64,000 nucleotides of DNA, taken from positions 620,001-684,000 of the forward strand of contig NC_009379.1 of NCBI RefSeq assembly GCF_000016345.1, read 5' to 3'. Every line of letters begins with the position of its first letter. Position 1 is the first letter of the stretch. This document shows positions 29,327 through 38,656 of this stretch, one piece after another. The DNA comes from Polynucleobacter asymbioticus QLW-P1DMWA-1 (GTDB lineage: Bacteria; Pseudomonadota; Gammaproteobacteria; Burkholderiales; Burkholderiaceae). The notes beneath the pieces are model-generated. The model was not told the origin of the DNA and ran no database searches. It saw nothing but the letters and a program-made list of their open reading frames with translations. The position numbers were made by a program, and so were the translations under genes.

Positions 29327-29894
29327 TTTTTAAATAGCTTAGTAAGGCGGGCAAGAAAATTTCATTCACCAAGATGGGGTGACCTTTAAGGCGATAGAGA
29401 GTGCGACGCGCCCATAAAGGAGAACCGAGAGCGACATTATTTTTTGCGTATCTCTTCCAGAGTTCACTGCCTTTATCTAGGCGAGCAATATCTCTTGGCG
29501 GCTTTGATTTAGTGTGTTTGCGGGTTTGATTAAATAACACCGCACCCAGGGGTTTCTTCCCTAGTCGCAAGATTTGATGATTACTGCCGCTAGAGCTTGC
29601 TGTAGGTATGACGCTATGAGCCATAACTAAAGGAATATCGTTGGCGCAGAGCAATACTTCACGTACTCGGCAACGTCTAATCCTGAAATGAAAATAGCGA
29701 CTTTCGTCGCTATTTAATGTTTGAGGGCAATCGCGCAAAACCTGAACTTGCAGTTTTTGTCCGATGGCTTGCTCAATTTTTTGGGTCAGAGACCCGGTAT
29801 CTGCTAACCAAGGTTGCCACTTGCGTGGCGCCCGATGAACTTCACCGGAACCGACTCGATTCCATGCAGAACGGAGACGATTACGGTGAGCCAC
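29319..29894 (-). CDS. ubiC: Chorismate pyruvate-lyase
   Basis: Removes pyruvate from chorismate to give 4-hydroxybenzoate, the first committed step of ubiquinone synthesis. The 191-residue protein has the UbiC pattern: WLADTGSLTQKIE early, VREVLLC with the conserved arginine and glutamate, the PLVMAHSVIP segment, and LGKKPLGAVLF. The C-terminal FLPALL end is typical. Its start is three bases from the end of the RNA helicase gene on the same strand, so it may be read from the helicase promoter. Confidence 0.88.
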   Translation of the reverse strand: MAHRNRLRSAWNRVGSGEVHRAPRKWQPWLADTGSLTQKIEQAIGQKLQVQVLRDCPQTLNSDESRYFHFRIRRCRVREVLLCANDIPLVMAHSVIPTASSSGSNHQILRLGKKPLGAVLFNQTRKHTKSKPPRDIARLDKGSELWKRYAKNNVALGSPLWARRTLYRLKGHPILVNEIFLPALLSYLKTK

Positions 29895-29896
29895 TG

Positions 29897-31399
29897 TTAG
29901 CTTCCGCTAAAGTTACGACGTTGACCGCCCCCAGTCTTTGGTTTAGCAAAGCGTGGTCCACCTGCTGGGCGTGCCGGACGTGAGTCAGCAGAACGTGCTG
30001 GACGTGTATCACCTGAACGAGACTCGAAATGATTGCCTGTGCGGTTTCCACCACCAGTGCCACCACCACCGAAACGAGATTCAGAGCGAGCTCCAGAACC
30101 ATAGCCACCACCAGAACGACCACCACCAGAGCGGCCACCGCCACCACCAGAGCGGCCACCAGGACGACCACCGCCACCACCAAAGCTTGGTTTAGCTTGT
30201 GGCTCAAGGCCAGCGATCACTGATGCCACGATATCTTGCTGCGTAAAGCGCTCGATATTGCGAATCTTGGCGCGATCACGATGTTCGACCAAAGTGATAG
30301 CCACACCATTGCGACCAGCGCGACCAGTACGACCAATACGGTGCGTGTAGTCTTCTGGTTTCATTGGCAAGCCAAAGTTAATCACGTGACTGATACGTGG
30401 AACGTCGATACCACGAGCTGCTACGTCGGTTGCTACCAAAATCTTGGTATGACCCTTACGTAAGGACTCGAGACGGCGCATACGCACAGCCTGAGGCATT
30501 GCACCATGCAAGGCGCTTGCTTCGTAGCCATTAGCACGTAAGGTGTCGGCGATTTTCTCGCTCTCAACTTGAGTGCTTGCAAACACTACCGCTTGATCCA
30601 AAGTGGCATCAGCCAAAATGTGCTCAAGTAATTTGTGCTTGTGTGACATGCTGTCAGCCCAATGTAACTTCTGTTCGATGTTGGCGTGCTTTTCGCCTGC
30701 GTGAGCAAGTTCAATACGCTTTGCATCAGTGGTCAACTCATTTGCTAAAGACATAATCTTTGGCGCGAAAGTTGCTGAGAACATCAAAGTTTGGTTACGA
30801 CCAGCGCAACGCTTATCAATAGCCTCGAGATCATCAGCAAATCCCATGTCGAGCATGCGATCGGCTTCGTCGATAACGAGTTGTTTTACATCGTCCAAGC
30901 GAATTGCTTTACTGTCGCACAAGTCGAGTAAACGACCCGGAGTTGCAACAACTAACAATGCACCTTTCAATGCTTGGATCTGCTTGCCGTAAGGCATGCC
31001 ACCCATCACAGTTGCAATACGGATACCCTTCATGCCACGAACTAAGTTCACTGCATCGGCGGCAACCTGCTGAGCCAATTCACGAGTAGGGCAGAGCACT
31101 AACACTTTAGGTTGTGCGCGACCTGGTACAGGTGAGTTGTTCGGGTTGTCTTCGATGAGTTGATTAATCAAAGGCAATAAAAAGGCTGCGGTTTTACCGC
31201 TACCGGTTTGGCTGCTGACCAATAAATCACCACCAGCTAAGGCCGCAGGAATAACCTGAGCTTGCACGGAAGTGGCTTGGGTAAAACCCAGTTCAGCAAC
31301 GTTTTTAAGGAGTGATGCCGCTAGGGCGAAATTCTGGAATTCAGTTCCAGTGCTCTTTGAGTCTTTCGACTCGATTTTAGTTTCTTTAGAAAAAGTCAT
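29897..31399 (-). CDS. DEAD-box RNA helicase, RhlE-like, with Gly/Arg-rich tail
   Basis: A 500-residue ATP-dependent RNA helicase starting at the ATG at 31399 (MTFSKETK), which has a GGGGA Shine-Dalgarno; an alternative ATG four codons upstream has none. Motifs in order are the Q motif, SQTGSGKT (I), PTRELAQQV (Ia), VIDEADRMLDMG (II, DEAD), FSATFA (III), and the C-terminal VATDVAARGIDVPRI and HRIGRTGRAGRNG (VI). From about residue 390 onward the tail is low-complexity GGGGRSGGG-type repeats with arginines, an RNA-binding RGG-like region. Such proteins act in ribosome assembly and cold growth. An inverted repeat covers its ribosome binding site. Confidence 0.94.
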   Translation of the reverse strand: MTFSKETKIESKDSKSTGTEFQNFALAASLLKNVAELGFTQATSVQAQVIPAALAGGDLLVSSQTGSGKTAAFLLPLINQLIEDNPNNSPVPGRAQPKVLVLCPTRELAQQVAADAVNLVRGMKGIRIATVMGGMPYGKQIQALKGALLVVATPGRLLDLCDSKAIRLDDVKQLVIDEADRMLDMGFADDLEAIDKRCAGRNQTLMFSATFAPKIMSLANELTTDAKRIELAHAGEKHANIEQKLHWADSMSHKHKLLEHILADATLDQAVVFASTQVESEKIADTLRANGYEASALHGAMPQAVRMRRLESLRKGHTKILVATDVAARGIDVPRISHVINFGLPMKPEDYTHRIGRTGRAGRNGVAITLVEHRDRAKIRNIERFTQQDIVASVIAGLEPQAKPSFGGGGGRPGGRSGGGGGRSGGGRSGGGYGSGARSESRFGGGGTGGGNRTGNHFESRSGDTRPARSADSRPARPAGGPRFAKPKTGGGQRRNFSGS

Positions 31400-31407
31400 G
31401 CTATTAC

Positions 31408-31427
31408 ACATCCCCTTTAAGGGATGT
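31408..31427 (-). promoter_or_regulatory. Inverted repeat over the helicase ribosome binding site
   Basis: ACATCCC-TTAAAG-GGGATGT on the minus strand: a perfect 7-bp inverted repeat whose 3' arm contains the GGGGA Shine-Dalgarno of the helicase. In RNA it could hide the ribosome site. Confidence 0.45.
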
Positions 31428-31641
31428 CTCCGTATGTTGCACCCATGGTTTTTTATAGGGTGCGATGGTCAAAGGCATCGACCATCAGACAAGCGGCAGC
31501 GTTATTGTGTTTATGACTTCTAAACTAATCGCTGAAATAGAGCTGGGGGGCGATGAATCAAATTGCTTAAAAAAGCCTCTCAGTATGGCAGATTACGACC
31601 GAGATTACAAGGGTTTTCCCGACTTTAATTATCATGTAGCA

Positions 31642-32322
31642 ATGGAATGGTTCACATTAAACCTCTTATCACCTACAAACGCTGGAATCATTGATTTCCC
31701 AACCTATTTGTTGGGCACACTCATCACGATTCTTTTTCCAGGGCCAAACTCGCTTTATGTTCTCACTATCACCACCTTAAAAGGGTGGCGCTATGGCGCG
31801 TGGGGTGCATTGGGAATATTCATTGGAGATTCGGTGTTGATGGGTGCAGTAGTGTTGGGCGCAGTATCTCTGCTGATTTCATCGCCAATCGCTTTTAATG
31901 TGGTGCGCCTTATGGGAGCAGCCTATTTAGGGTGGATAGGAATTGGCTTGGTGAGAAGCGGGTGGCAGCGCTGGAACTCTAAAGCTGATTCTGCAAACAT
32001 CAATGTATTGCAGGTGCGCATCATGCTTCTGCATCCACTAGCTGCTGCACTCGTTTTATCGCTGACTAATCCCAAGGCAATTTTCTTTTTTATTGCATTT
32101 TTCTCGCAATTTATCAGACCAGATTTTGAGTACCCCTTACATACTTTTTTCTATCTAGCGATCGTTTTGCAGCTAATGAGTATGGCTTATCTCGGCACTC
32201 TTATATGTGTTGGCCAATATTGCCTCACCTACTTTCAGAGACACCAGCGTTTGGCTGCGGGTCTGTGGATAGTCGCTGGATTACTCTTTATTGGGTTTGC
32301 CCTGCGACTAGCGCTCGCTTAG
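31642..32322 (+). CDS. LysE/RhtB family exporter, LeuE-like
   Basis: An inner-membrane amino-acid exporter with six predicted helices. TYLLGTLITILFPGPNSLYVL, GIFIGDSVLMGAVVLGAVSLL, FNVVRLMGAAYLGWIG and SLTNPKAIFFFIAFFSQFI align segment by segment with what I recall of E. coli LeuE. I start at the methionine at 31642, giving 226 residues, near the family length; an ATG at 31585 and longer starts are possible, none with a clear Shine-Dalgarno. It is divergent from the helicase gene. Likely substrates are leucine and similar neutral amino acids, but that is inference. Confidence 0.85.
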   Translation: MEWFTLNLLSPTNAGIIDFPTYLLGTLITILFPGPNSLYVLTITTLKGWRYGAWGALGIFIGDSVLMGAVVLGAVSLLISSPIAFNVVRLMGAAYLGWIGIGLVRSGWQRWNSKADSANINVLQVRIMLLHPLAAALVLSLTNPKAIFFFIAFFSQFIRPDFEYPLHTFFYLAIVLQLMSMAYLGTLICVGQYCLTYFQRHQRLAAGLWIVAGLLFIGFALRLALA

Positions 32323-32340
32323 TTCTTAGTTACTTCAGCC

Positions 32341-33738
32341 TTACTTCAGTCGCTTTAAAAGACGCTCAGTCCTTTTGGTGTAGGGAGGATGTGCTGGCTT
32401 AGTGCCTTTTAGTAGGTTTGTTCCCAAGAGGCCACGGACTTCCAGAATCGATTTTTGGTAGCTGAAGTTATCAAATCCTGCTTTGCCGTGATATCTGCCC
32501 ATGCCGCTAGAGCCAACCCCACCAAATGGCAAAGACTCTAGAGTTGCATGCAGGAATACGTCATTGATGGTTACTCCGCCAGAGCGTGTTTGCTCAAGCA
32601 CCTGTTTCAAATTCTTTTTATCTTTACCAAACCAATAAAGCGCCAATGGATGAGGTCTGTTATTGATGTATTCAATGGCAGCTGAAGAATTTGCCACAGT
32701 CACTATGGGCAATATTGGACCAAATAATTCCTCATGAAGTACGCGGGCTTCTTGAGGCACATCAATTAAGGCGACTGGCTCAAATCGTCTTGCGCCCGCC
32801 GAAGGATTATTCAGCAGTGGGATTACTTTTGCGCCACGGTCAATAGCGTCACTAACTAGATGTTGCCAGTACTGCAATTGCTCATCGTCGATTGGACCGG
32901 TAAGCTCCTTAGGGTCACTAAATTGCTTTTGGGCTGCAGCTTGAAGCTCTTGAATAAATGTATCTCGCTGTTCTTGCTCAATGAGGACGTAGTCTGGTGC
33001 AATACAAGTTTGACCGCTATTCAGAAGCTTGCCATAGGCTATTGAGCTAGCTACCTCTTTCAGCTTGGCAGATGAGTCAATGACAGCTGGTGATTTGCCA
33101 CCAAGCTCCAAAGTAATAGGAGTCAGGTTCTCAGCTGCTGCGCGCATGACTTTTTTACCAATGGCCTCTGAGCCTGTGAAAAATAGATGCGCAAAAGGTA
33201 GGGCGGCAAATTGTTCAGCTACCTCAGCCCCTCCAGTGGAGACGCAAAATTCGCTCGGGTGAAAATATTCTTGAATGAGGCTTGCTAAAAAACCTGATGT
33301 GCGTGAACTGCGCTCAGATGGTTTTAGCCAAACACGGTTACCCGCAGCAAAAGCAGCGATTGCAGGAAGTAGAGCCAATCTCACTGGGTAATTCCAGGGA
33401 CTTATGATGCCAACTACGCCAATTGATTGACTTTCAATCCAAGCTTCGGATGCGCCCAAATAAAAGGGGGTCTCTATTTGAGTTGGCTTCATCCATTCTT
33501 TGAGATGCTTGCGTGCGTACGCACAAGCTTGGTAAATCTTTTGAAATTCAACAAGACGAGTTTCAATGGAATCTCGGACACCAAAATCGGCAACCAGTGC
33601 TTTACAGATTTTCTCTTCATTGACCTCGATCATCTTGCTGATTCGTCCAATGCGCTCAAGCCTCACTTCTAAGGTGGGGTTTGGTTCGGCTGCGAAGGCC
33701 GCCTTGATTTCATCAAGCTGAATGGTGAAGCGATTCAT
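32341..33738 (-). CDS. Aldehyde dehydrogenase (class 3 / coniferyl-aldehyde dehydrogenase type)
   Basis: A 465-residue NAD(P)+-dependent aldehyde dehydrogenase. The active-site glutamate is E211 (ITLELGGKSP) and the catalytic cysteine C245 (NSGQTCIAPDYV). The N-terminal half lacks the usual long extension, and PWNYPVRLALLP, FTGSEAIGKKVM and the SGMGRYHGKAGFDNFSYQKS end are typical of class 3 and coniferyl-aldehyde dehydrogenases. The substrate is unknown; a fatty or aromatic aldehyde is most likely. It is followed closely by the convergent LysE gene. Confidence 0.9.
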   Translation of the reverse strand: MNRFTIQLDEIKAAFAAEPNPTLEVRLERIGRISKMIEVNEEKICKALVADFGVRDSIETRLVEFQKIYQACAYARKHLKEWMKPTQIETPFYLGASEAWIESQSIGVVGIISPWNYPVRLALLPAIAAFAAGNRVWLKPSERSSRTSGFLASLIQEYFHPSEFCVSTGGAEVAEQFAALPFAHLFFTGSEAIGKKVMRAAAENLTPITLELGGKSPAVIDSSAKLKEVASSIAYGKLLNSGQTCIAPDYVLIEQEQRDTFIQELQAAAQKQFSDPKELTGPIDDEQLQYWQHLVSDAIDRGAKVIPLLNNPSAGARRFEPVALIDVPQEARVLHEELFGPILPIVTVANSSAAIEYINNRPHPLALYWFGKDKKNLKQVLEQTRSGGVTINDVFLHATLESLPFGGVGSSGMGRYHGKAGFDNFSYQKSILEVRGLLGTNLLKGTKPAHPPYTKRTERLLKRLK

Positions 33739-33787
33739 GGTGTATTAATAGTTGGCAAGCATTGGAATAAGGCATTAGGATAAAGCC

Positions 33788-34360
33788 ATGAATGAAATTA
33801 CCGATAAAAACCTACCCACCTTAGAGCGTGCCACCCTTGGTGGCGGATGTTTTTGGTGTCTGGAAGCTGTTTACCAGCAAATTCAAGGCGTTAAAAGTGT
33901 CGTTTCTGGTTATGCCGGGGGCGCTAGACCCAATCCTTCTTATGAGTCTGTTTGCACCGGTGCTACGGGCCATGCGGAAATTGTGGATATCGAGTTTGAC
34001 CCGAAAGTGGTTTCCTTCAGAGATCTATTGGAAATTTTCTTTGTTATCCATAATCCAACAACATTGAACTACCAGGGCAATGATCATGGCACCCAATATC
34101 GCTCAGTGATTTATACGCATAGTGATGAGCAGGCCAAGATTGCTAATGAAGTCGTACAAGAGCTTGAGGATTCCAAAATTTACGCTGATCCTGTAGTTAC
34201 TCAAATCGAATCAGCGCCAACAATTTATCCGGCTGAGGACTATCACCAAAATTATTTTCAGCAGCACCCTCATCAGGGGTACTGCGCTGCTGTAGTAGCT
34301 CCGAAGTTGGCTAAATTTAGGGCCAAATTTAAATCGCTTATTGCCCCGCAATACGCTTAG
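33788..34360 (+). CDS. msrA: Peptide-methionine (S)-S-oxide reductase
   Basis: MsrA repairs oxidised methionine. The 190-residue protein has the catalytic motif GGGCFWC, with C21 as nucleophile and C24 next to it, YAGGARPNPSYESVC, and EDYHQNYF near the C-terminus. The GHAEIVDIEFDP segment is also standard. It is divergent from the aldehyde dehydrogenase and convergent with pdxH. Confidence 0.96.
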   Translation: MNEITDKNLPTLERATLGGGCFWCLEAVYQQIQGVKSVVSGYAGGARPNPSYESVCTGATGHAEIVDIEFDPKVVSFRDLLEIFFVIHNPTTLNYQGNDHGTQYRSVIYTHSDEQAKIANEVVQELEDSKIYADPVVTQIESAPTIYPAEDYHQNYFQQHPHQGYCAAVVAPKLAKFRAKFKSLIAPQYA

Positions 34361-34372
34361 TACTTCGTTTGA

Positions 34373-35008
34373 TTACGGTGCGAGGCGAGTCACTTTCCAA
34401 TTGCTGCCATCGAGCTTGTAATGGATGCGATCATGCAGACGGGAGGGGCGACCTTGCCAAAACTCCATCTCAGTTGGGCGTAGTCGATAACCACCCCAAT
34501 GCTCAGGGCGTGGAGGCGCTTCTCCAAATTCAGACTTGAAACGTTTCTCAGCCTCTTCTAAAAACTCGCGATTCGGGATAGCAGCACTTTGCGGCGAGGC
34601 CCAAGCACCAATTCTGGAAGCAGGTGGGCGTGAGTGAAAGTATTCGTCGCTTTCAGTAGCGCTTACGCGCTCCACAAGGCCCTTGATTCGAACTTGACGC
34701 TCTAGTTCATGCCAGTGAAAAAGAAGGGCAGCCTGAGGGCGAACAGCGAGATCTTGGCCTTTTTGACTCTCGTAATTGGTAAAAAAGGTGAAACCGTTTT
34801 GGTCTGCGCCTTTTAGTAAGACAATACGGGCTGATGGATTGCCTGCTTTATCAGCTGTTGCCAAAGTCATGGAATTGGGTTCAGGACACTCTGCTTTCAC
34901 TGCTTGATCAAACCACAGTTGAAACAAGGGCAACGGATGATGAGGAACCTCGGTTTCTGAAAGCTGACCAAAGGTGTAGTTTTTGCGAAGTTGAGCAATG
35001 GAGTCCAT
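34373..35008 (-). CDS. pdxH: Pyridoxamine 5'-phosphate oxidase
   Basis: An FMN enzyme that makes pyridoxal 5'-phosphate. The start at 35008 ([16 protein letters not shown]) gives 211 residues, the family size, and avoids an extension into the tcdA leader. Markers are [59 protein letters not shown] in part, and a C-terminal [12 protein letters not shown] region. PLP is the cofactor of the decarboxylase at 21293. The tcdA start lies only 22 bases away, in divergent orientation. Confidence 0.95.
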   Translation of the reverse strand: MDSIAQLRKNYTFGQLSETEVPHHPLPLFQLWFDQAVKAECPEPNSMTLATADKAGNPSARIVLLKGADQNGFTFFTNYESQKGQDLAVRPQAALLFHWHELERQVRIKGLVERVSATESDEYFHSRPPASRIGAWASPQSAAIPNREFLEEAEKRFKSEFGEAPPRPEHWGGYRLRPTEMEFWQGRPSRLHDRIHYKLDGSNWKVTRLAP

Positions 35009-35030
35009 TTTTTCAGTATAAAGAGAAGCT

Positions 35031-35810
35031 ATGGCGGAAGACAAGATAGAAGGCAGTATTGAAGATCGGCGTTTTGGCGGGGTTTCAAGACTCTACGGCC
35101 CAGAATTGCGTGCGCGTTTTCAAAGCGCCACCGTAGTTGTTGCTGGTTTAGGGGGTGTTGGTTCCTGGGCAGCTGAAGCTTTAGCTCGAACTGGCATTGG
35201 CCATTTGGTATTGGTTGATTTTGATCACATCTCTGAGAGCAATACGAATCGCCAAATTCATGCAATCGATGGTCAATATGGCATGGCTAAAGTGCAGGCG
35301 ATGACCCAACGCATTTTGCAAATCAATCCTGAAATTCTACTCACTACACATGATGAGTTTCTTGATTCGGATAACTTAGATCGCATTATTCCTCAGGATG
35401 CATTTGTTTTGGATGCCACGGATTCTGCGCAAACCAAAATTGCTCTTGCAGTATGGGCCGCAAAACATCAACGTGCTTTAGTGATGTGTGGAGCAGCAGG
35501 TGGAAAATCTGATCCGACATCCGTGCGCTGCGATGATTTATCACGCACTGAGCAAGATGCGTTGCTGGCTAAGGTGCGCCAAGGACTAAGGCAGGATCAT
35601 GGGTTTTCTAGGAACCTCAAAAAGAAAATCGGCATTCGCGCTATTTATTCCCATGAGCCTAGAGCAGGTGCATCTACAGGAGGTCTTGCCTGTTCGGGTT
35701 ATGGCTCCACCGTGATGGTTACTGCGGCATGCGGATTGGCGGCAGCAGCTGAAATATTAAATCTGATTGGTTTGGGTCTCAATCCCGCATCTTTTGAGGC
35801 TACCCTCTAA
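35031..35810 (+). CDS. tcdA: tRNA threonylcarbamoyladenosine dehydratase (TcdA/CsdL)
   Basis: An E1-like ATP-dependent enzyme of the ThiF family that cyclises t6A37 of tRNA. The nucleotide-binding motif is GLGGVGSW at 39-46, then [16 protein letters not shown], and [13 protein letters not shown]. The C-terminal segment [12 protein letters not shown] is characteristic of CsdL/TcdA, distinguishing it from ThiF and MoeB. It is 259 residues long, close to the E. coli protein. Confidence 0.92.
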   Translation: MAEDKIEGSIEDRRFGGVSRLYGPELRARFQSATVVVAGLGGVGSWAAEALARTGIGHLVLVDFDHISESNTNRQIHAIDGQYGMAKVQAMTQRILQINPEILLTTHDEFLDSDNLDRIIPQDAFVLDATDSAQTKIALAVWAAKHQRALVMCGAAGGKSDPTSVRCDDLSRTEQDALLAKVRQGLRQDHGFSRNLKKKIGIRAIYSHEPRAGASTGGLACSGYGSTVMVTAACGLAAAAEILNLIGLGLNPASFEATL

Positions 35811-36045
35811 AAGAGCGCCTTATTTCTTAAGGGGAATCCCTGTAGGAAATTACTGATTCTTCTGCGGTCAAAAATTATTTCTTCACAATGCACGTCTTGA
35901 TTTAAAAGACTTTTCTTTTTAGAGCTACTTATTTTTATTTACTTAGTTACTTTAGGTATTTTTAAGCCCTAGTGCATTCCTGCAGTCCTCCCTAGACTTT
36001 GCTTCGTTGGTAAACCGCCAACGACAAATTGAAAGGAGGTCTCTT

Positions 36046-37425
36046 TTGCAGACTGAACAATCTGGCTTAAAACGTCATCTCAAAGTAAGGCACATTCGAT
36101 TAATGGCCTTAGGTTCAACAATCGGCGTGGGCCTATTTCTGGGTTCGGCATCAGCAATTCAAATTGCAGGTCCATCGATTCTTCTGGGTTATCTACTTGC
36201 TGGCATCGTCGCATTTATCGTGCTGCGCACTCTCGGTGAAATGGCTGTGCATGAGCCTGTAGCAGGTTCATTTGCTGCCTACGCTAATACTTATGTTGGC
36301 CCCTTGGCTGGATATATGGTGGGTTGGGGTTATTGGACATATTGGATCGTAGTGGGAATTGCTGAGGTCACTGCCGTTGGCATTTACATGGGCATTTGGT
36401 TTCCTGAAACACCGCAATGGATTTGGGCGCTTTCTTCCATCGCGATGATGGGTTTAATCAACTTGATTGCTGTAAAAGTATTTGGCGAGTTTGAGTTTTG
36501 GTTTGCCTTGATTAAGGTAGTAGCAATTGTCGCCATGATCGCCCTCGGAGGGTCAGTCATTCTTTTTGGTTTTACTAATGATTGGCAACCTATAGGCTTG
36601 AGTAATCTTTGGCAGTATGGCGGTTTCTTTCCAAATGGGATTACTGGAATGTTGCTCTCGTTACAAATGGTCTTGTTTGCATACGTCGGTATTGAAATGA
36701 TCGGGCTATCTGCTGGAGAGGCGGAGAATCCAGAAAAAACCATTCCGATGGCAATCGATTCTCTCGCATGGCGCATTTTGATTTTCTACATGGGCGCAAT
36801 TTTGGTTATCTTGGCTATCTTCCCCTGGAATGAAGTGGGTCAGCAAGGAAGTCCTTTTGTAGTGATGTTTGAGCGCATTGGTTTGCGTGAAGCTGCAGGC
36901 TTGATTAACTTTGTGGTGATTACTGCGGCTCTCTCATCCTGTAATGCAGGCATCTTTAGCGGCGGACGAATTCTCTATTCCTTATCGTCTAATGGTTATG
37001 CGCCGGCACCTTTTGGCAAATTATCTAAGTATGGCGTCCCACATCGCGCTGTGATGTTGACCGTGGCTGTTTGTATGTCTGGTGTTGTCCTTAATTACTT
37101 TGTGCCAGATAAGGCATTTCAGTACACCATGGCAGCAGTGACTTTTGTGGGCCTGATGGTCTGGATTGCCATCCTCTTTACGCAGATGAAATTTCGACGC
37201 TCATTAACCAAGGATCAAGTAGCTCAGTTGAGTTATCGCACTCCTTGGTGGCCTTATTCCTCGTGGTTTGCTTTGGCATTTATTGTTTTTGTAGTGGTGC
37301 TGATGGGCTTTCATGAGGATGCACGGGTAGCTTTAATTCTGGGCCCGTGTCTTTTAGGGGTGTATCTAGCGATGTTTTATATCGTTGGGTTACATCGCAA
37401 AAAAAACCGTCGTGAGTTTAAATAA
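36046..37425 (+). CDS. Amino-acid permease, APC family (alanine/serine/glycine type)
   Basis: A 459-residue inner-membrane transporter with 12 predicted helices. The start is the TTG at 36046, six bases after a perfect AGGAGG Shine-Dalgarno (36034-36039); upstream in-frame starts lack one. After a short hydrophilic N-terminus (RHLKVRHIRLMALGSTIGVGL) come the APC motifs GEMAVHEPVAGSFAAYA and YVGIEMIGLSAGEAENPEKTIP. It is similar to CycA and AnsP types. Alanine dehydrogenase starts 12 bases after its stop codon, so alanine is the most likely substrate, taken up for catabolism. Confidence 0.9.
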   Translation: MQTEQSGLKRHLKVRHIRLMALGSTIGVGLFLGSASAIQIAGPSILLGYLLAGIVAFIVLRTLGEMAVHEPVAGSFAAYANTYVGPLAGYMVGWGYWTYWIVVGIAEVTAVGIYMGIWFPETPQWIWALSSIAMMGLINLIAVKVFGEFEFWFALIKVVAIVAMIALGGSVILFGFTNDWQPIGLSNLWQYGGFFPNGITGMLLSLQMVLFAYVGIEMIGLSAGEAENPEKTIPMAIDSLAWRILIFYMGAILVILAIFPWNEVGQQGSPFVVMFERIGLREAAGLINFVVITAALSSCNAGIFSGGRILYSLSSNGYAPAPFGKLSKYGVPHRAVMLTVAVCMSGVVLNYFVPDKAFQYTMAAVTFVGLMVWIAILFTQMKFRRSLTKDQVAQLSYRTPWWPYSSWFALAFIVFVVVLMGFHEDARVALILGPCLLGVYLAMFYIVGLHRKKNRREFK

Positions 37426-37437
37426 TTGGAGAACAGT

Positions 37438-38556
37438 ATGATTATTGGAGTTCCACAAGAAGTAAAAAATAACGAGTTCCGGGTAGGTTTAACTCCTGGC
37501 AATGTCAGTGGTCTATGTAAACAAGGCCATACGGTCTTAGTGCAAAGAGGCGCAGGCGAGCAAATTGGCTTAAGTGATGAATCATATCGAATGGCTGGTG
37601 CTTCGCTAATCAATAGTTCTGCTGAGGTCTTTCAAAAAGCAGAGATGATTGTGAAGGTAAAGGAGCCACAGCCGCAGGAGTGTGCAATGTTGCGTGAAGA
37701 TCAAATTCTCTTTACGTATTTACATCTAGCACCTGATCCAAAACAAACCCAAGCCTTGATTCGTTCCGGGGCTACCTGCATTGCCTATGAGACTGTTACT
37801 GCAATGAATGGCGCATTACCCTTATTGGCACCAATGAGTGAAGTAGCAGGGCGTATGTCGATTCAGGCTGCCGCCTCTCATCTTGAAAAAACCAATGGTG
37901 GACTGGGTGTCTTAATGGCTGGAGTACCGGGGGTATCGCCTGCCAAGATTGTCATTCTGGGGGCAGGAGTGGTCGGTCGTAATGCTCTGCAGATGGCAGT
38001 CGGTATGGGAGCGGATGTGTGCATCTTTGATCGAGATATTGAACGATTGCGGCAAATTGATATGTTCTACGGCAATCGGGTGCGCACTTTTTATTCCGAT
38101 AATTTGTTGATTGAGCAGGAGGTATGTGAGGCTGATGTGGTGATCGGAGCTGTATTGTTACCCGGTGGAGCCGCTCCTAAATTGGTGACACGAGAGATGG
38201 TAAAGAAAATGAAATCTGGCGCTGTGATTGTCGATGTTGCGATTGATCAAGGCGGCTGTTTTGAAACTTCCAAACCTACCACGCATGCGGACCCCACATT
38301 TTTAGTAGACGGGGTTTTGCATTACTGTGTTGCCAATATGCCTGGCGCTGTTGCACGAACCTCAACCTTTGCTTTGACTAATGCCACATTCCCATTTGTT
38401 GAGGCTTTAGCGAATCGAGGGGTGATGAAAGCCTTGTCAATCGACCATCACCTGCGAAATGGCTTAAACGTGCATAAAGGCGTTTTGACTTCCAAGCCAG
38501 TAGCACAAGCTCAGGGCCTGGAGTTTTCGATAGCAGAGGAGCTATTGGTGGCATAG
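37438..38556 (+). CDS. ald: Alanine dehydrogenase
   Basis: NAD+-dependent oxidative deamination of L-alanine to pyruvate and ammonia. The ATG at 37438 (MIIGVPQEVKNNEFRVGLTP) follows a GGAGAA Shine-Dalgarno and gives 372 residues, the family length. Markers are VKVKEPQ, YLHLAPDP, and the Rossmann motif GAGVVGRNALQMAVGMGADV. It is coupled to the permease, forming an alanine uptake and breakdown pair. Confidence 0.96.
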   Translation: MIIGVPQEVKNNEFRVGLTPGNVSGLCKQGHTVLVQRGAGEQIGLSDESYRMAGASLINSSAEVFQKAEMIVKVKEPQPQECAMLREDQILFTYLHLAPDPKQTQALIRSGATCIAYETVTAMNGALPLLAPMSEVAGRMSIQAAASHLEKTNGGLGVLMAGVPGVSPAKIVILGAGVVGRNALQMAVGMGADVCIFDRDIERLRQIDMFYGNRVRTFYSDNLLIEQEVCEADVVIGAVLLPGGAAPKLVTREMVKKMKSGAVIVDVAIDQGGCFETSKPTTHADPTFLVDGVLHYCVANMPGAVARTSTFALTNATFPFVEALANRGVMKALSIDHHLRNGLNVHKGVLTSKPVAQAQGLEFSIAEELLVA

Positions 38557-38589
38557 TGCTTTGAATCCATTGGGTTAGTCGTTTTAATA

Positions 38590-38654
38590 GGTGAGGGGAA
38601 TTACACTACGGAGATACCGTATAAATTTGCCGTACTTACCAAAGACCTAGCTAC
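38590..38654 (+). promoter_or_regulatory. Structured leader of the TMEM165 gene, yybP-ykoY (Mn2+) riboswitch candidate
   Basis: The leader contains GGTGAGGGGAA and, just before the start codon, AAAGACCTAGCTACC, resembling the GGGGAGUA and AAGACCUUGCC ends of the yybP-ykoY aptamer. Outer arms GGTGAG (38590-38595) and CTTACC (38635-38640) can pair, and TACGG (38607-38611) can pair with either of two CCGTA copies (38617-38621, 38630-38634). The CAACA loop of the family was not found, so the match is partial. The gene type is one often controlled by this riboswitch. Confidence 0.4.
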
Positions 38655-38656
38655 CC

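Noticed and set aside
29940..30200. Apparent CCACCA-type repeat array
   Set aside because: It is the coding sequence of the Gly/Arg-rich tail of the DEAD-box helicase, not a CRISPR or satellite; units differ and there are no spacers.
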